A stretch of DNA of 64,000 nt from JBDRDD01 sp043821115 (lineage in GTDB: Bacteria; CAYTYR01; UBA6262; DAOVJB01), in assembly GCA_043821115.1 (NCBI GenBank), contig JBDRDD010000001.1, positions 14,193-78,192 of the forward strand, written 5' to 3'. Within the stretch, counting starts at the first letter, position 1. Every line of letters begins with the position of its first letter. This document shows, piece by piece, positions 1 to 9,570 of the stretch. Under the pieces are notes generated by a model. It searched no databases. It saw only the letters and a list, made by a program, of their open reading frames with translations, and was not told the origin of the DNA. A program made the position numbers and the translations under genes.

Positions 1-79
1 CACAGAGTATCTTCCCTGCCTGCCGTGCCGCTTTTACGGCAATTTTCCTTCTTTTTTCTATTTCCTGCTCATTTTTCAT
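1..79 (-). CDS. N-terminal fragment, probable inositol monophosphatase family protein
   Basis: An open frame runs off the left edge of the window. It starts at an ATG (77-79) with a strong ribosome site (GGAAAGGAAG) upstream and gives 26 residues beginning MKNEQEIEKRRKIAVKAARQ and ending AGKILC. A charged helix followed by A-x-K-A-A-R-x-A-G-x-I-L is the usual opening of inositol monophosphatase (SuhB/CysQ-like) proteins. The metal-binding motifs lie outside the window, so the assignment rests on this helix only. It is the gene immediately downstream of valS on the same strand, 37 bases away, and is probably cotranscribed with it. Confidence 0.45.
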   Translation of the reverse strand, partial: MKNEQEIEKRRKIAVKAARQAGKILC

Positions 80-116
80 ATTAAACAGCTTCCTTTCCGC
101 TTCACACCATATTACT

Positions 117-2951
117 CTACTTGAGCATATCCGCGTTTATCTTAAGTTTCTTTTTCTTCTCTTCAAAAAGCGCCATATTACCCTTGACGCGTTCAACTTC
201 CTTTTGAGGTGCTTTTTCAACAAAGCTCTTATTCTGAAGTTTCCCGGAGATTTTTTCTATCTCGGTATCTATTTTTGCTATCTCCCTGCCAAGGCGCTCT
301 TTTTCAAGCTCCAGGTCAAGCACTCCCTTAAGCGGGATGTAGATTTCCATGTTTCCAACAACCTGCGTGGCACTTGAGTCAGGTTTATCTATATCTTTTC
401 CTATTTTAAGACTGGCTACTTTCGCAAGCCTTGAGATATATTCCTGGTTAGTTTTTAATATACCTGCACTGTCTTCATCATCAAGCTTTATAACGATATC
501 AAGTTCCTTCTTTATGTTTATGCGCATCTCCCCGCGGACATTCCTTATAGCCGTTATGATATCCATAACCAGAGTCATGGCCTGCGTAGCTTCATCATCG
601 GCGTATTTCTCATAATACTTTGGCCAAGAGCTTATCATAATGCTCGGGGCATCGCTTAAACCACCTGTCATTTTCCCCAGCACCTGCCATATTTCCTCCG
701 TGATAAAACACATAAAGGGATGAAGCAGACGCATGGTGCCTTCAAGCACATACACAAGAACAGACTGGGCCACTTTCCTGCTAGGTGCATCATTATCATC
801 GGCATATAGCCTGGGCTTTACAAGCTCCACGTACCAGTCGCAGAATTTGCTCCAGAAGAAATCATAAAGCAGCCTTGCCGCCTCGCTCAGGTTGTACTCA
901 TCAATAGAGCGTGTGACTTCTCTGACAGTCTTGTTGTATTCGCTTATTATCCACCTGTCAGATATAAGAAGGTTGTCTTTTTCTATATTTTCTATCCCTT
1001 TATAATGGAACCCTTCCAGGTTCATCATAACAAAACGCGACGCGTTCCACAACTTATTGCAGAAATGCTTTGAGACCCCGAAGGTATCTTCGGATAACTG
1101 CAGGTCCCTGCCCATTACACCGTGAGTGGCAAGAGTAAACCTGAGCGCGTCAGTGCCGTATTTAGCCGTTACTTCAAGCGGGTCTATGACGTTACCCAGG
1201 GACTTGCTCATCTTCTTACCTTTTTCGTCACGCACTATGCCGTGTATATAGATGTGGGAGAACGGAATGTCGTCTGCCAGAGTCAAGCCCATCATTATCA
1301 TGCGGGCCACCCACAGGTATATGATCTCATGGCCCGTAACAAGGACCGATGTTGGATAAAAATGTTCCAGATCTTCGGTTTTCTCGGGCCATCCGAGTGT
1401 AGAGAAAGGCCATAATGCCGATGAGAACCAGGTGTCAAGGACATCCGGATCCCTGTGAAGCGTGCACGAACCGCACTCGGGGCATGTCCCAGTAGACGTT
1501 CCCCCGATACGATCGGGAGTGCTCCCGGGTTTGAGATAATATGTATCAACCTCCAAGCCCTGCTCTTCTATCTGCTTTCTTGTGCCTATTACAGGCTGGG
1601 CGCCTTTATCACCCGATGACACCTTGGAGCGGAATACGAGTTTATCTTCGCAGTACCATGCGGGGATCCTGTGCCCCCACCATATTTGGCGTGAAATGCA
1701 CCAGTCATGCAGTTTTTCAAGCCACATGAGGTATGGCTTCATCCAGTTATCAGGAACAAAACTAGTTTTTCCCTCTTTGGCTACTTTGATAGCTTCCTGT
1801 GCCATCTCTTTTGTCTTAAGATACCACTGTTCACTGACAAGAGGCTCGGTTGCGCAGTTGCACCTGTAGCATCTGGTGATGGGAACCGAGTAATCTTCTT
1901 CCTTCTCAAGGAAACCCTTTTCCTTAAGATCCAAAACAAGTTTCTCTCTCACTTTATACCTGTCAAGACCCACATAAGTGGATATTATCTCCTGGGATGA
2001 AGATATTCTCTTGCCGTCAAGATCACAGCCCGCCATAGGCATGATCTTGGCTTCCTTATCAATTACCTGTATAGAAACAAGCTTGTTGCGCTTTGCTATC
2101 TCCCAGTCATTGGGGTCATGTGCCGGCGTCACCTTGACAGCACCTGTTCCAAACTCCGGACTCACCGCATCATCTGCTACGACAGGAATCTCTCTGTCAA
2201 CAAGCGGAAGTATGAGTTTTTTGCCTATCATCTTTTTGTAGCGTTTGTCTTTCGGATGTACAGCGACCGCGGTATCACCGAGCATAGTCTCGGGGCGTGT
2301 GGTGGCGACTGTAATAAATTTATCTTTTTTGCCTTCAAGAGGATAGCGTATATACCAGAGCTTGCTCTTCTCTTGCTCATGCTCGACCTCGCTCTCATTC
2401 AACGCAGTACCGCACCTGGGACACCAGTCAACTATATGCTCCCCCCTGTAGATAAGTCCCCGGCTGTAAAGCCTCTCAAAAGCCGTAAGCACTGCCTTAG
2501 AACACTGTTCGTCCATAGTGAAGCGTTTCCTGTCCCAGTCGCAGGAACAGCCGAGTTTCTCGAGCTGGTTTAGTATGGTATATTTTGTGTCCTTGCTCCA
2601 GATTTCCATACGCTCCAGGAAACTCTCACGTCCGAGTTTCTGCCTGGTAGACCCCTCCGCCTTCAGCATCTTCTCCACGATATTCTGCGTGGCTATGCCG
2701 CCGTGGTCAGTGCCAGGCACCCATAGCGCGTTGAAGCCCTGCATCCTCTTTGAGCGCACAAGTATATCCTGCAGGATATTGTTTAAGGCATGGCCCATGT
2801 GCAGAGAGCCCGTTATATTTGGAGGAGGTATGACAATGGTGAAAGGCTTCTTATCCTTGTCTGCCAGGGCATGAAAATACTGCTTGAGTTTCCATTCGGC
2901 ATACCATTTACCCTCTACATCCTTGGGATCGTACTTTGGAGCTATTTCCAT
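117..2951 (-). CDS. valS: valyl-tRNA synthetase
   Basis: Class I aminoacyl-tRNA synthetase that charges tRNA-Val in the cytoplasm. The 944-residue length is normal for the family. The HIGH signature appears as HMGH at residues 51-54, after PPPNITGSL, and the KMSKS loop is at about residues 580-584, followed by LGNVIDP. The editing (CP1) domain lies between them, with the GTGAVKVTPAHDPNDW block. Cysteine pairs near residues 180 and 360-370 suggest zinc knuckles. The C-terminal coiled-coil arm typical of ValRS is visible in the last 70 residues (LELEKERLGREIAKID). Intact, with no sign of transfer. Confidence 0.97.
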   Translation of the reverse strand: MEIAPKYDPKDVEGKWYAEWKLKQYFHALADKDKKPFTIVIPPPNITGSLHMGHALNNILQDILVRSKRMQGFNALWVPGTDHGGIATQNIVEKMLKAEGSTRQKLGRESFLERMEIWSKDTKYTILNQLEKLGCSCDWDRKRFTMDEQCSKAVLTAFERLYSRGLIYRGEHIVDWCPRCGTALNESEVEHEQEKSKLWYIRYPLEGKKDKFITVATTRPETMLGDTAVAVHPKDKRYKKMIGKKLILPLVDREIPVVADDAVSPEFGTGAVKVTPAHDPNDWEIAKRNKLVSIQVIDKEAKIMPMAGCDLDGKRISSSQEIISTYVGLDRYKVREKLVLDLKEKGFLEKEEDYSVPITRCYRCNCATEPLVSEQWYLKTKEMAQEAIKVAKEGKTSFVPDNWMKPYLMWLEKLHDWCISRQIWWGHRIPAWYCEDKLVFRSKVSSGDKGAQPVIGTRKQIEEQGLEVDTYYLKPGSTPDRIGGTSTGTCPECGSCTLHRDPDVLDTWFSSALWPFSTLGWPEKTEDLEHFYPTSVLVTGHEIIYLWVARMIMMGLTLADDIPFSHIYIHGIVRDEKGKKMSKSLGNVIDPLEVTAKYGTDALRFTLATHGVMGRDLQLSEDTFGVSKHFCNKLWNASRFVMMNLEGFHYKGIENIEKDNLLISDRWIISEYNKTVREVTRSIDEYNLSEAARLLYDFFWSKFCDWYVELVKPRLYADDNDAPSRKVAQSVLVYVLEGTMRLLHPFMCFITEEIWQVLGKMTGGLSDAPSIMISSWPKYYEKYADDEATQAMTLVMDIITAIRNVRGEMRINIKKELDIVIKLDDEDSAGILKTNQEYISRLAKVASLKIGKDIDKPDSSATQVVGNMEIYIPLKGVLDLELEKERLGREIAKIDTEIEKISGKLQNKSFVEKAPQKEVERVKGNMALFEEKKKKLKINADMLK

Positions 2952-2964
2952 TTTTTTCCTCTTA

Positions 2965-3849
2965 CTATATATTTAAAAATTTCAACACAAGCGGGATGCT
3001 CACTATACTCATGGCAGTGCTTATTAGAACAACGGAGGCGGCGAATTCAGGGGCAGCATCATATTTCTTCGCAAAAACATACCCCAGGACGGCAGCCGGC
3101 ATAGCTGATATCATCACCACGATATTGGCCGCAACACCCGTTAGCCCGAAAATCTTAACAGCCAGGACACCGAGCACAAACCCTCCCCCTATACGCACGC
3201 ATGATGCCACCAAACCCGACTTGATCGTAGCCGCTTTTACAAAGTGAAGCTGGTACCCTATTATAAGGAGCATGATGGGCATTCCCACAGTACCCACATT
3301 CTTTAAGACCTTAAGAAACAACGGGGGGAAATTCACATCAGCCAGGTTAAAGACTATCCCCAGGACCGTAACATATGAAACAGGTTCTTTCATGGCGCTC
3401 GAAAAGTTCCCTCCGCCCGATACCAGCAATATCCCAAGTGTGAATATGAGCATTGTCATGGTAATATTGTAGATAAGCGCTGCATAGAGTCCCGCAGGCA
3501 GAAGAACAAACACTACCGGCAGACCAAGATAGCCCGAATTCATGAACATTACAGGAAGGCAAACTTCCCGGAATTCAATGCCTCTTCGCCTGCAGAAATA
3601 CCTAAGAACTAATCCCATAACCGTTATAACAAAAACAGCGCTGAGCGCTATCCTCCAGAACTCAGCAAATGCGAACTTCTTCTCAAGCATCGCCGCGAAA
3701 ACGAAACACGGGATTATAACATACGTGAGAATATCGGTTGCCGGCCCTACAACACGCTCAAGATCGAATCTTTTTATTTTCGCGAGAAGGTATCCAAGAA
3801 GTATCAGAGCGAAAATTGTGAGGATAACCTTGAAAAACATGTTTATCAC
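2965..3849 (-). CDS. AEC family transporter (auxin efflux carrier-like permease)
   Basis: A 294-residue, very hydrophobic protein with about ten membrane segments, starting at residue 5 (FFKVILTIFALILLGYLL). It has the layout of the bacterial AEC/PIN family: two five-helix halves, with Pro and Gly in the crossover helices (YVIIPCFVF in the first half, MISAMPAAVLGYVFA in the second). Members export small organic anions or amino acids, but the substrate cannot be read here. The start overlaps the stop of the upstream kinase gene by four bases (ATGA), so the two are translationally coupled. Confidence 0.8.
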   Translation of the reverse strand: MINMFFKVILTIFALILLGYLLAKIKRFDLERVVGPATDILTYVIIPCFVFAAMLEKKFAFAEFWRIALSAVFVITVMGLVLRYFCRRRGIEFREVCLPVMFMNSGYLGLPVVFVLLPAGLYAALIYNITMTMLIFTLGILLVSGGGNFSSAMKEPVSYVTVLGIVFNLADVNFPPLFLKVLKNVGTVGMPIMLLIIGYQLHFVKAATIKSGLVASCVRIGGGFVLGVLAVKIFGLTGVAANIVVMISAMPAAVLGYVFAKKYDAAPEFAASVVLISTAMSIVSIPLVLKFLNI

Positions 3850-5114
3850 ACCTCTAAAGGCAGCCTCAGAGTAAAGGTCGTTCCTTTGCCGGGAGTGCTG
3901 TGGACCGATATGCTGCCGCCGTGGGCTTGCACGATCTGCTTTGCCAGATAAAGCCCTGTACCCGTGCCACCAGCCTTTCTCGTATCACTTGAGTCAACCT
4001 GGAAGAACCTGTCAAATATCTGCTCGCAGTGTTCGCATTCTATACCTATGCCGGTATCGCTAATCGAACACTCTATTTCTTTTTCTTTCTCCTCTATTGA
4101 AAAAGTTATATTACCACCCGAGGTGGAGAATTTTACGGCGTTCTCAATAAGATGTTTGAAAACATGGCTTATTTTCTCCTCGTCTATTGAGACCAGGACT
4201 GCATCCGGAGGTGTTTTAATATGAAGCGTGAACTGCTTTGTGTCTATATTCTCTTTTTTTATAACATCAGCGGCTATTTTCCCTATATCTAATATCTTCC
4301 TATCAAGCTTCATCTCACCTGATTCAAGATCGGCTACCGTCAAAAGATCTGTTATGAGGCGCCCGAACTTATCGCACTCCCTGCTGACAATGCTTATAAA
4401 CTCCTCCCTCTTTTGTTCATCAAGATTGTCGACATCCCTCAGAAGCTCTAAAGCGCCTATTATTATCATAAGAGGGGTTCTGAGTTCATGGCTTATAATA
4501 GACATAAATTCCGATTTAACACGTGCAAGCTGCTGCAGATCCTCATAGAGCCTTGCGTTTGAAACAGCCATTGCGACCTGGCTCGCGAACGCACCGCACA
4601 GGATCACATCATCACGAGTGAAAGAATCCGCGCTTTTCTTGTTAATGACCTCTATCACACCTATGATATTATCCCTGACTTTAAGAGGCACACAAATAAT
4701 AGACTTTGTATTAAAACCTGTTTTCTTGTCCATAGACTTATCGAACCGGGGATCGTTCTGGGCGTCAGCGACCAGGATTGGCTGACCCTGCTGGGCAACC
4801 GTCCCGGCTATACCCTTGCCCAGAGGAAGTTTGAACTTCTTTATTTCTTCTTTCTTGTCACCATAGGTAACTTTGAATTCGAGCTCTTCTGTTTTCTCGT
4901 CTATTAGCATAAGAGAGCTGGCCTCGGCCTTCATGACCTGGGTTGTAAGGCGCATAGCCAAGCCGAGCAAGGTGTTCAGGTTCAGAGTGGAACCAACCAT
5001 TTTCGTCACATCAACAAGCGTTTTTAATTCGGCTATTCTGGAATCAGCCTCTTTAAGACGCCCTTCAAGCTGAGATATCTTTTCCTGGTATTTACTTATA
5101 TCATTTTCAGTCAT
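3846..5114 (-). CDS. GAF-domain sensor histidine kinase
   Basis: A 422-residue kinase with no membrane segment, so probably cytoplasmic. Residues 1-35 are a short coiled coil. A GAF domain covers about 40-190 (LGKGIAGTVAQQGQPILV, ICVPLKVRDNIIGVIEVINK). The HisKA domain carries the phospho-acceptor His209 in SIISHELRTPL. The HATPase domain has the N box (HLIENAVKFS), G1 (DTGIGIE) and G2 (GGTGTGLYLAKQIV). No response regulator is adjacent. The only downstream partner is the overlapping AEC transporter gene. The ligand of the GAF domain is unknown. Confidence 0.92.
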   Translation of the reverse strand: MTENDISKYQEKISQLEGRLKEADSRIAELKTLVDVTKMVGSTLNLNTLLGLAMRLTTQVMKAEASSLMLIDEKTEELEFKVTYGDKKEEIKKFKLPLGKGIAGTVAQQGQPILVADAQNDPRFDKSMDKKTGFNTKSIICVPLKVRDNIIGVIEVINKKSADSFTRDDVILCGAFASQVAMAVSNARLYEDLQQLARVKSEFMSIISHELRTPLMIIIGALELLRDVDNLDEQKREEFISIVSRECDKFGRLITDLLTVADLESGEMKLDRKILDIGKIAADVIKKENIDTKQFTLHIKTPPDAVLVSIDEEKISHVFKHLIENAVKFSTSGGNITFSIEEKEKEIECSISDTGIGIECEHCEQIFDRFFQVDSSDTRKAGGTGTGLYLAKQIVQAHGGSISVHSTPGKGTTFTLRLPLEV

Positions 5115-5209
5115 ACCAATTACCCCTCTTTTGTGTAGCAGCTTTTTTCATTAATATATAGTAATTATAAGTTATATCAGAATTTTTACCCTCATGCAAT
5201 AAAAAAATC

Positions 5210-5238
5210 TTGCCTTTTGGGCGCTTAGCATATATAAT
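5210..5238 (+). promoter_or_regulatory. sigma70-type promoter for the SurA-N protein
   Basis: TTGCCT (5210-5215), 17 bases, TATAAT (5233-5238), 35 bases before the ATG at 5274. An AGGAGG ribosome site lies just before the start. The -10 is perfect and the -35 matches at four of six positions. Confidence 0.55.
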
Positions 5239-5273
5239 AAACATACGTTTTATGCCAATAGGAGGATGTTATC

Positions 5274-5984
5274 ATGTTAATGAAGGTTATAAGAAAAAAT
5301 ATAAAGGTCCTTTTGTGGATTACCGCCATAATGTTCATACTGGGAGTTTTCCTGTTCCAGGCGGCGTCTTTGTTCACCAGGAGGAATCTCGTAGTCGCCA
5401 AGGTAAACAGAAAGAAAATCAGCATACAGGAATACAGCAAGACCCTCAACGAGACGCTAAACACATACCGCAATATCTACAAGATGGATATCACTGAACA
5501 GATAATACCACAGATCAGGAAATCGGTTCTTAACGGCATGATACAGATCCACCTGATGACAGAGTATATGAAAAAACACGATATAGAGGTGAGCGACAAG
5601 GCTGTCATAGATAAGATAAGGAAAACACCTGCCTTTAAGAAAAACGACCGTTTCGACAGGGAACTGTACCTGGAGCGCCTTGGGAGTATAAACATGACAC
5701 CGCAGGTATATGAGGGGGAAATAAGGAACTCCTTAAAATCAGAAAAAATCTCCCGCTTAATGACAGCGGGAGTAAAAGTCACGACGCCTGAGCTCCGAGA
5801 GGAGTACAAGAAGAGGAAATATAACCCGGAGCTGGAGCAGGATACTTTCGAAGCACGAAAAAGCATGATGGCTGACTCTTTATCAATGCAGAAACAGAAC
5901 CTTTACTACCAGGACTGGCTGCAGAGCCTAAAGGCAAAAGCCGATATCGAAGATAACCTTTTGGAATTCTACCCCGCCAAGTGA
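5274..5984 (+). CDS. SurA N-terminal domain protein (periplasmic chaperone-like, no PPIase domain)
   Basis: A 236-residue protein with one N-terminal membrane anchor (residues 12-33, IKVLLWITAIMFILGVFLFQ), followed by a soluble region presumably facing the periplasm. The region from about 40 to 170 has the SurA/PpiD N-terminal pattern: a short strand (VVAKVNRKKIS), an aromatic helix, then a long helix pair ending FDRELYLERLGSINMTPQVYEGEIRNSLKSEK (two blocks). The parvulin PPIase domain normally found between the SurA halves is absent. The C-terminal helix (QNLYYQDWLQSLKAKADIE) matches the tail that completes the SurA_N fold. It probably acts as a chaperone for exported proteins. It is a lone plus-strand gene with its own promoter. 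Confidence 0.75.
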   Translation: MLMKVIRKNIKVLLWITAIMFILGVFLFQAASLFTRRNLVVAKVNRKKISIQEYSKTLNETLNTYRNIYKMDITEQIIPQIRKSVLNGMIQIHLMTEYMKKHDIEVSDKAVIDKIRKTPAFKKNDRFDRELYLERLGSINMTPQVYEGEIRNSLKSEKISRLMTAGVKVTTPELREEYKKRKYNPELEQDTFEARKSMMADSLSMQKQNLYYQDWLQSLKAKADIEDNLLEFYPAK

Positions 5985-6239
5985 TCAGAGCTTCCTATAA
6001 GCATACACGCCTAGAATTACCCCGATGGCACTGAGAAGGTTAAACTTGAACGAGAACCCAAGGGTCAGTATTATTACCTGAAGATTTATACTCATAGGAT
6101 CGAACCCTAGGAAAACACCTTCACTCAATATGGTGCGCATGCCTCCCTGCTGAAAAAACACCCCGAAAATTTCCCCCATTACGCTTCCTATAAGCGCACC
6201 AAACACAATGAAACTAATCAACAAAGCCCTCTGCTTCAT
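5985..6239 (-). CDS. DUF4321 family small membrane protein
   Basis: 84 residues with three predicted membrane segments (LISFIVFGALIGSVMGEIFGVF; a middle amphipathic stretch; LLSAIGVILGVYAY). The G-A-L-I-G-S-x-x-G-E and L-x-F-G-F-S-x-K-x-N-L patterns match what I recall of DUF4321. Function unknown. Its start overlaps the apbE stop by four bases, making it the last gene of the gatA operon. It is convergent with the SurA-N gene: the two stop codons abut at 5984/5985, with no terminator visible between them. Confidence 0.7.
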   Translation of the reverse strand: MKQRALLISFIVFGALIGSVMGEIFGVFFQQGGMRTILSEGVFLGFDPMSINLQVIILTLGFSFKFNLLSAIGVILGVYAYRKL

Positions 6240-7237
6240 TGATATCCCCCTTTCTGATTCTTTATAACTTTTGAAACGTATATACTTCCATCGGCACCTA
6301 TAATAACTCCATCCATGCCTTCAAGGTTTTCAATCAGCTCCATACCCCGCTTGATACCCATGACGAACACCCCGGTAGCCAGCGCATCACTGGTGGTGGC
6401 ATCGCGTCCTATAACCGTTACACTGGCACATTCATCCGCGGGATATCCCGTTAAAGGATTTATAATATGGCTGTAACGCTTTTTGTTTTCCTCGAAGAAC
6501 TTCTCATAATCCCCTGATGTCACTATAGCCCTGTCCTTGAGAGAAAGATTCTTTACGAGTTCATCTTGGATCCTGGGATGACGTATACCGATATTCCAGG
6601 TTCTCTCACCTATAAATCTTATATCTCCTCCCGCATTTACAAGGGCTTTTTTTATCCCTCTTGCGCGCAGCAGTTTGATTGCCATGTCTATGGCATAACC
6701 CTTTGCGACACCTGAGAGATCAACCCTTCTGTTATTAAGATATACCTTGTGCTGCTCATAATCAAGTTTTATTCCCTGGTAACCGACGCCAGCAAGCGTT
6801 TCTATTATCTCTTCATCATCGGGCACCCTGTGTTCGCCGCTTTTGAAACCCCAGAGTTCCACCAGGGGTAATACGCTTATATCAAAAGCCCCTCCCGTAA
6901 GCCGTGAAACCGCCAGGGCTTTATCTATTATCAAAAAAAGCTCTTCGTTATTGGAAACACCTTTATCATTCAGGCGGCTTAACTCATTATCTGCTATAAA
7001 GCCGCTGGCAAGTTTTTCCACGCGTTCTATCTCTTTAAATGCCGCTTCAATAGCGGCTTGCGCCTGGACCTTATTTTTACTTACTACCTTCACCTGCACA
7101 TGAGTCCCCAGCAGTCGGCGCTCCCCGGAGAATGTTTCTTCGCTCTTGCAGCCAGTCACAAGGAACTGGACACATAAAAGTATCATCACCAGTATTCTAA
7201 AACCTAAATTACCACAATATTGCTGTTTTCGCTCCAC
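6236..7237 (-). CDS. apbE: FAD:protein FMN transferase (lipoprotein)
   Basis: ApbE moves FMN from FAD to Thr/Ser of flavoproteins such as the Rnf/Nqr subunits. A lipoprotein signal with lipobox VTGC at Cys30 places it on the outer face of the membrane. The family landmarks are present: GTHVQVKVV near residue 44, GGAFDISVLPLVELWGF, the DLSGVAKGYAIDMA block, a glycine turn (LVNAGGDIRF), HIINPLTGYPA, and a D-A-x-A-T motif (TSDALATGVFVMG). Length 333 is normal. It sits between gatB and the DUF4321 gene. No Rnf or Nqr genes occur in this window, so its target is unknown. Confidence 0.93.
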   Translation of the reverse strand: MERKQQYCGNLGFRILVMILLCVQFLVTGCKSEETFSGERRLLGTHVQVKVVSKNKVQAQAAIEAAFKEIERVEKLASGFIADNELSRLNDKGVSNNEELFLIIDKALAVSRLTGGAFDISVLPLVELWGFKSGEHRVPDDEEIIETLAGVGYQGIKLDYEQHKVYLNNRRVDLSGVAKGYAIDMAIKLLRARGIKKALVNAGGDIRFIGERTWNIGIRHPRIQDELVKNLSLKDRAIVTSGDYEKFFEENKKRYSHIINPLTGYPADECASVTVIGRDATTSDALATGVFVMGIKRGMELIENLEGMDGVIIGADGSIYVSKVIKNQKGGYQ

Positions 7238-7256
7238 GATAACGCAAACTTCCTTT

Positions 7257-8702
7257 TTATTTCATTTTCTCCCTGAGGAGCTTATTGACAACCTGGGGAT
7301 TGGCCTTTCCCTTCGTCTTCTTCATGACGGCTCCTACGAGGAAACCTATGGTCTTTCCCTTGCCGCTTAGGAATTCATCCCTTGCCTTCGGGTTTTCTCT
7401 CAATATCTCTTCTATGACTTTGAATATCTCTGACTCGTCACTTACCTGGACAAGCCCTTTATCCCTGACTATAATTGAAGGTTCTTTACCTGTTGCAAAC
7501 ATATCCTCGAAAACAGTCTTAGCGATCTTCCCGGAGATGGTATTATTCTCTATCATTTTCACAAGCTGTGCCATGGCCTCCGGCGTAATAGGTGAATCCT
7601 TTATCGTCCTGTTCTGGGCATTAAGATGTCCGAGCAGGTCTCCCATCACCCAGTTTGCGACGGGTTTCGCTGTTGACTTATCCCCTGAAGCGCTGACGCA
7701 TTTCTCGTAGTAGTCAGCCAGCGGTTTCTCAGCACTGAGCACGCCGGCATCATACTCGGACAGGCCGTATTCATCTATCATTCTCTTCTTGCGGGCCTTG
7801 GGCAGCTCCGGAAGTTTTTTTCTTACTTCTTCTATCCACTTGGCATCTATAACCATAGGAACAAGGTCAGGTTCTGGAAAATACCTGTAGTCATGCGCTT
7901 CTTCCTTGGTCCTCATAGAGAGCGTTACTTTCTTATTGGCATCCCAGAGTCGTGTTTCCTGAATTATTGTCTTTGCGTTTTTTATATCTTTCACCTGCCG
8001 CTTTATCTCATATTCCAGTGCGTCCTTTACATTCTTAAGAGAGTTCATGTTCTTGAGCTCGGCTTTCACGCCGAGTTTCTTCTCTCCAATAGGACGAACG
8101 GAAATATTTGCGTCGCAGCGGAATTTTCCTTCCTCCATGTTGCAATCAGACACCTCGGTATACTCCAGGATGCTCTTAAGAGACGCAAGGTATTGATATG
8201 CCTGATCCGGGCTTTCTATATCGGGGTCCGTGACGATCTCTATAAGGGGTATGCCTGTGCGGTTAAAATCAACAAGACTGCCATCAATCTTGCGTGAACC
8301 TATAAAATGCAGCAGCTTACCCGCATCTTCTTCCATATGTATGCGCTTTATACAGACAGTTTTTTTTACACCATCTACCGTTATATCAAGTTTGCCGTTT
8401 TCCGCAAGAGGAAGCTCATACTGGGACACCTGGTAGTTTTTCGGAAGATCGGGATAAAAATAGTTCTTGCGGGCAAATATTGACCTTTGGGCTATTGTGC
8501 AGTCAAGGGCAAGAGCAGCGCGTATGGCATATTCCACAACTTTCTTGTTCAACACGGGGAGAACACCAGGCATGCCCGTACACACAGGGCATGTATTGGA
8601 ATTCGGTTCTGCCCCGAACTGCGTGGAACAGCCGCAGAATATCTTGGAATCCGTCTTAAGCTGCGCGTGAACCTCTAAGCCTATTACCGCCTCATACTTC
8701 AT
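7257..8702 (-). CDS. gatB: Asp-tRNA(Asn)/Glu-tRNA(Gln) amidotransferase subunit B
   Basis: 481 residues. GatB activates the glutamyl or aspartyl end of misacylated tRNA for transamidation, with ammonia delivered from GatA. The start YEAVIGLEVHAQL, the Cys-rich CGCSTQFGAEPNSNTCPVC zinc/metal region, the FARKNYFYPDLPKNYQ block and AELKNMNSLKNVKDALEYE are all diagnostic. The YqeY-like tail domain is present, ending in the GFLVGAVMKKTKGKANPQ motif. It is separated from gatA by an unrelated beta-barrel gene, which is unusual. Confidence 0.97.
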   Translation of the reverse strand: MKYEAVIGLEVHAQLKTDSKIFCGCSTQFGAEPNSNTCPVCTGMPGVLPVLNKKVVEYAIRAALALDCTIAQRSIFARKNYFYPDLPKNYQVSQYELPLAENGKLDITVDGVKKTVCIKRIHMEEDAGKLLHFIGSRKIDGSLVDFNRTGIPLIEIVTDPDIESPDQAYQYLASLKSILEYTEVSDCNMEEGKFRCDANISVRPIGEKKLGVKAELKNMNSLKNVKDALEYEIKRQVKDIKNAKTIIQETRLWDANKKVTLSMRTKEEAHDYRYFPEPDLVPMVIDAKWIEEVRKKLPELPKARKKRMIDEYGLSEYDAGVLSAEKPLADYYEKCVSASGDKSTAKPVANWVMGDLLGHLNAQNRTIKDSPITPEAMAQLVKMIENNTISGKIAKTVFEDMFATGKEPSIIVRDKGLVQVSDESEIFKVIEEILRENPKARDEFLSGKGKTIGFLVGAVMKKTKGKANPQVVNKLLREKMK

Positions 8703-8711
8703 TTATATCCC

Positions 8712-9569
8712 CTAGAAATGATAGTTTGTGGTAAATGATACAGCAGGCCCTGACAAATCAAGTTGAAGATCCTCAAATGGGATTGGACCAAACCCACCAA
8801 CAGCATAATCCACTGGAGTTTCTTCACTATATACACCGAATGTAAATCCCCTGACTACGGCGTAAAGATATTCAAGTTCAAGATTAAATGAGACCCTTCT
8901 AGATACGAAGAGTTCTATTCCACCTACAGTATTAAATCCCCAGCTACTTCCTTTACACCTGGGACTCATAACTACATCCCCATTTTCAGTAACTAGTGGA
9001 TCATAAGGATCATTCATTCTCCAAGTAGCAAAATACCAGCCTGCTCCTACCCCAAAATAAGGAACAATGCTTCGAGGTTTAAAATCAACTTCTCCCGGAA
9101 GAGGCTCCATGAAATAAAACCGGTAGGTTAGGTTTATAAAAGTTGCGGAAGCAGTGGCATTATTGTTATATATGACCTCACCCGTAGACGGAACATAGTA
9201 CTCCCAAGTTGCGCTGACCTGACTAAGATACCCGGCATTAAAAACAAGCCCATGACTGCCCTTCCTGTATCCAAAGGAAAGCTTTGGAGCCAGAATATCT
9301 CCTTTCAAGTCTTCTGATCTATAGCTATACCCATAATTCAAATAATCAAGCTCGTAATTATAAGCTCTAACATGATAGTCTTGTATAATTGAATTATATA
9401 ACGGAAATGTAAAACGATGAATGCCTAGACAAAAGCCTATAAAAGTATCCTTTGTCCTGTTCTCTTTATCGAAACTTTCCATCTCAAAGGTCTCGGGATC
9501 AAAAGCAAATGCAGGGATTGAGCTGCATACAAATAAAACCAACAAGATCAAAAAAATGTTTTTCTTCAT
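8712..9569 (-). CDS. outer-membrane beta-barrel protein inserted between gatA and gatB
   Basis: Not assigned to a family. The start used is the ATG at 9569 (MKKNIFLILL), not the longer frame, because a GAGGG ribosome site precedes it. This gives 285 residues with a clear signal peptide ending SSIPAFA. The mature part has alternating polar/aromatic strands (LTYRFYFMEPL, VPYFGVGAGWYFATW, VSFNLELEYLYAVVRGF) and ends on FTTNYHF, the terminal aromatic typical of outer-membrane barrels. It begins one base after the gatA stop and ends nine bases before gatB. By eye it is more A+T-rich than its neighbours, which may indicate insertion. Confidence 0.7.
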   Translation of the reverse strand: MKKNIFLILLVLFVCSSIPAFAFDPETFEMESFDKENRTKDTFIGFCLGIHRFTFPLYNSIIQDYHVRAYNYELDYLNYGYSYRSEDLKGDILAPKLSFGYRKGSHGLVFNAGYLSQVSATWEYYVPSTGEVIYNNNATASATFINLTYRFYFMEPLPGEVDFKPRSIVPYFGVGAGWYFATWRMNDPYDPLVTENGDVVMSPRCKGSSWGFNTVGGIELFVSRRVSFNLELEYLYAVVRGFTFGVYSEETPVDYAVGGFGPIPFEDLQLDLSGPAVSFTTNYHF

Positions 9570-9570
9570 A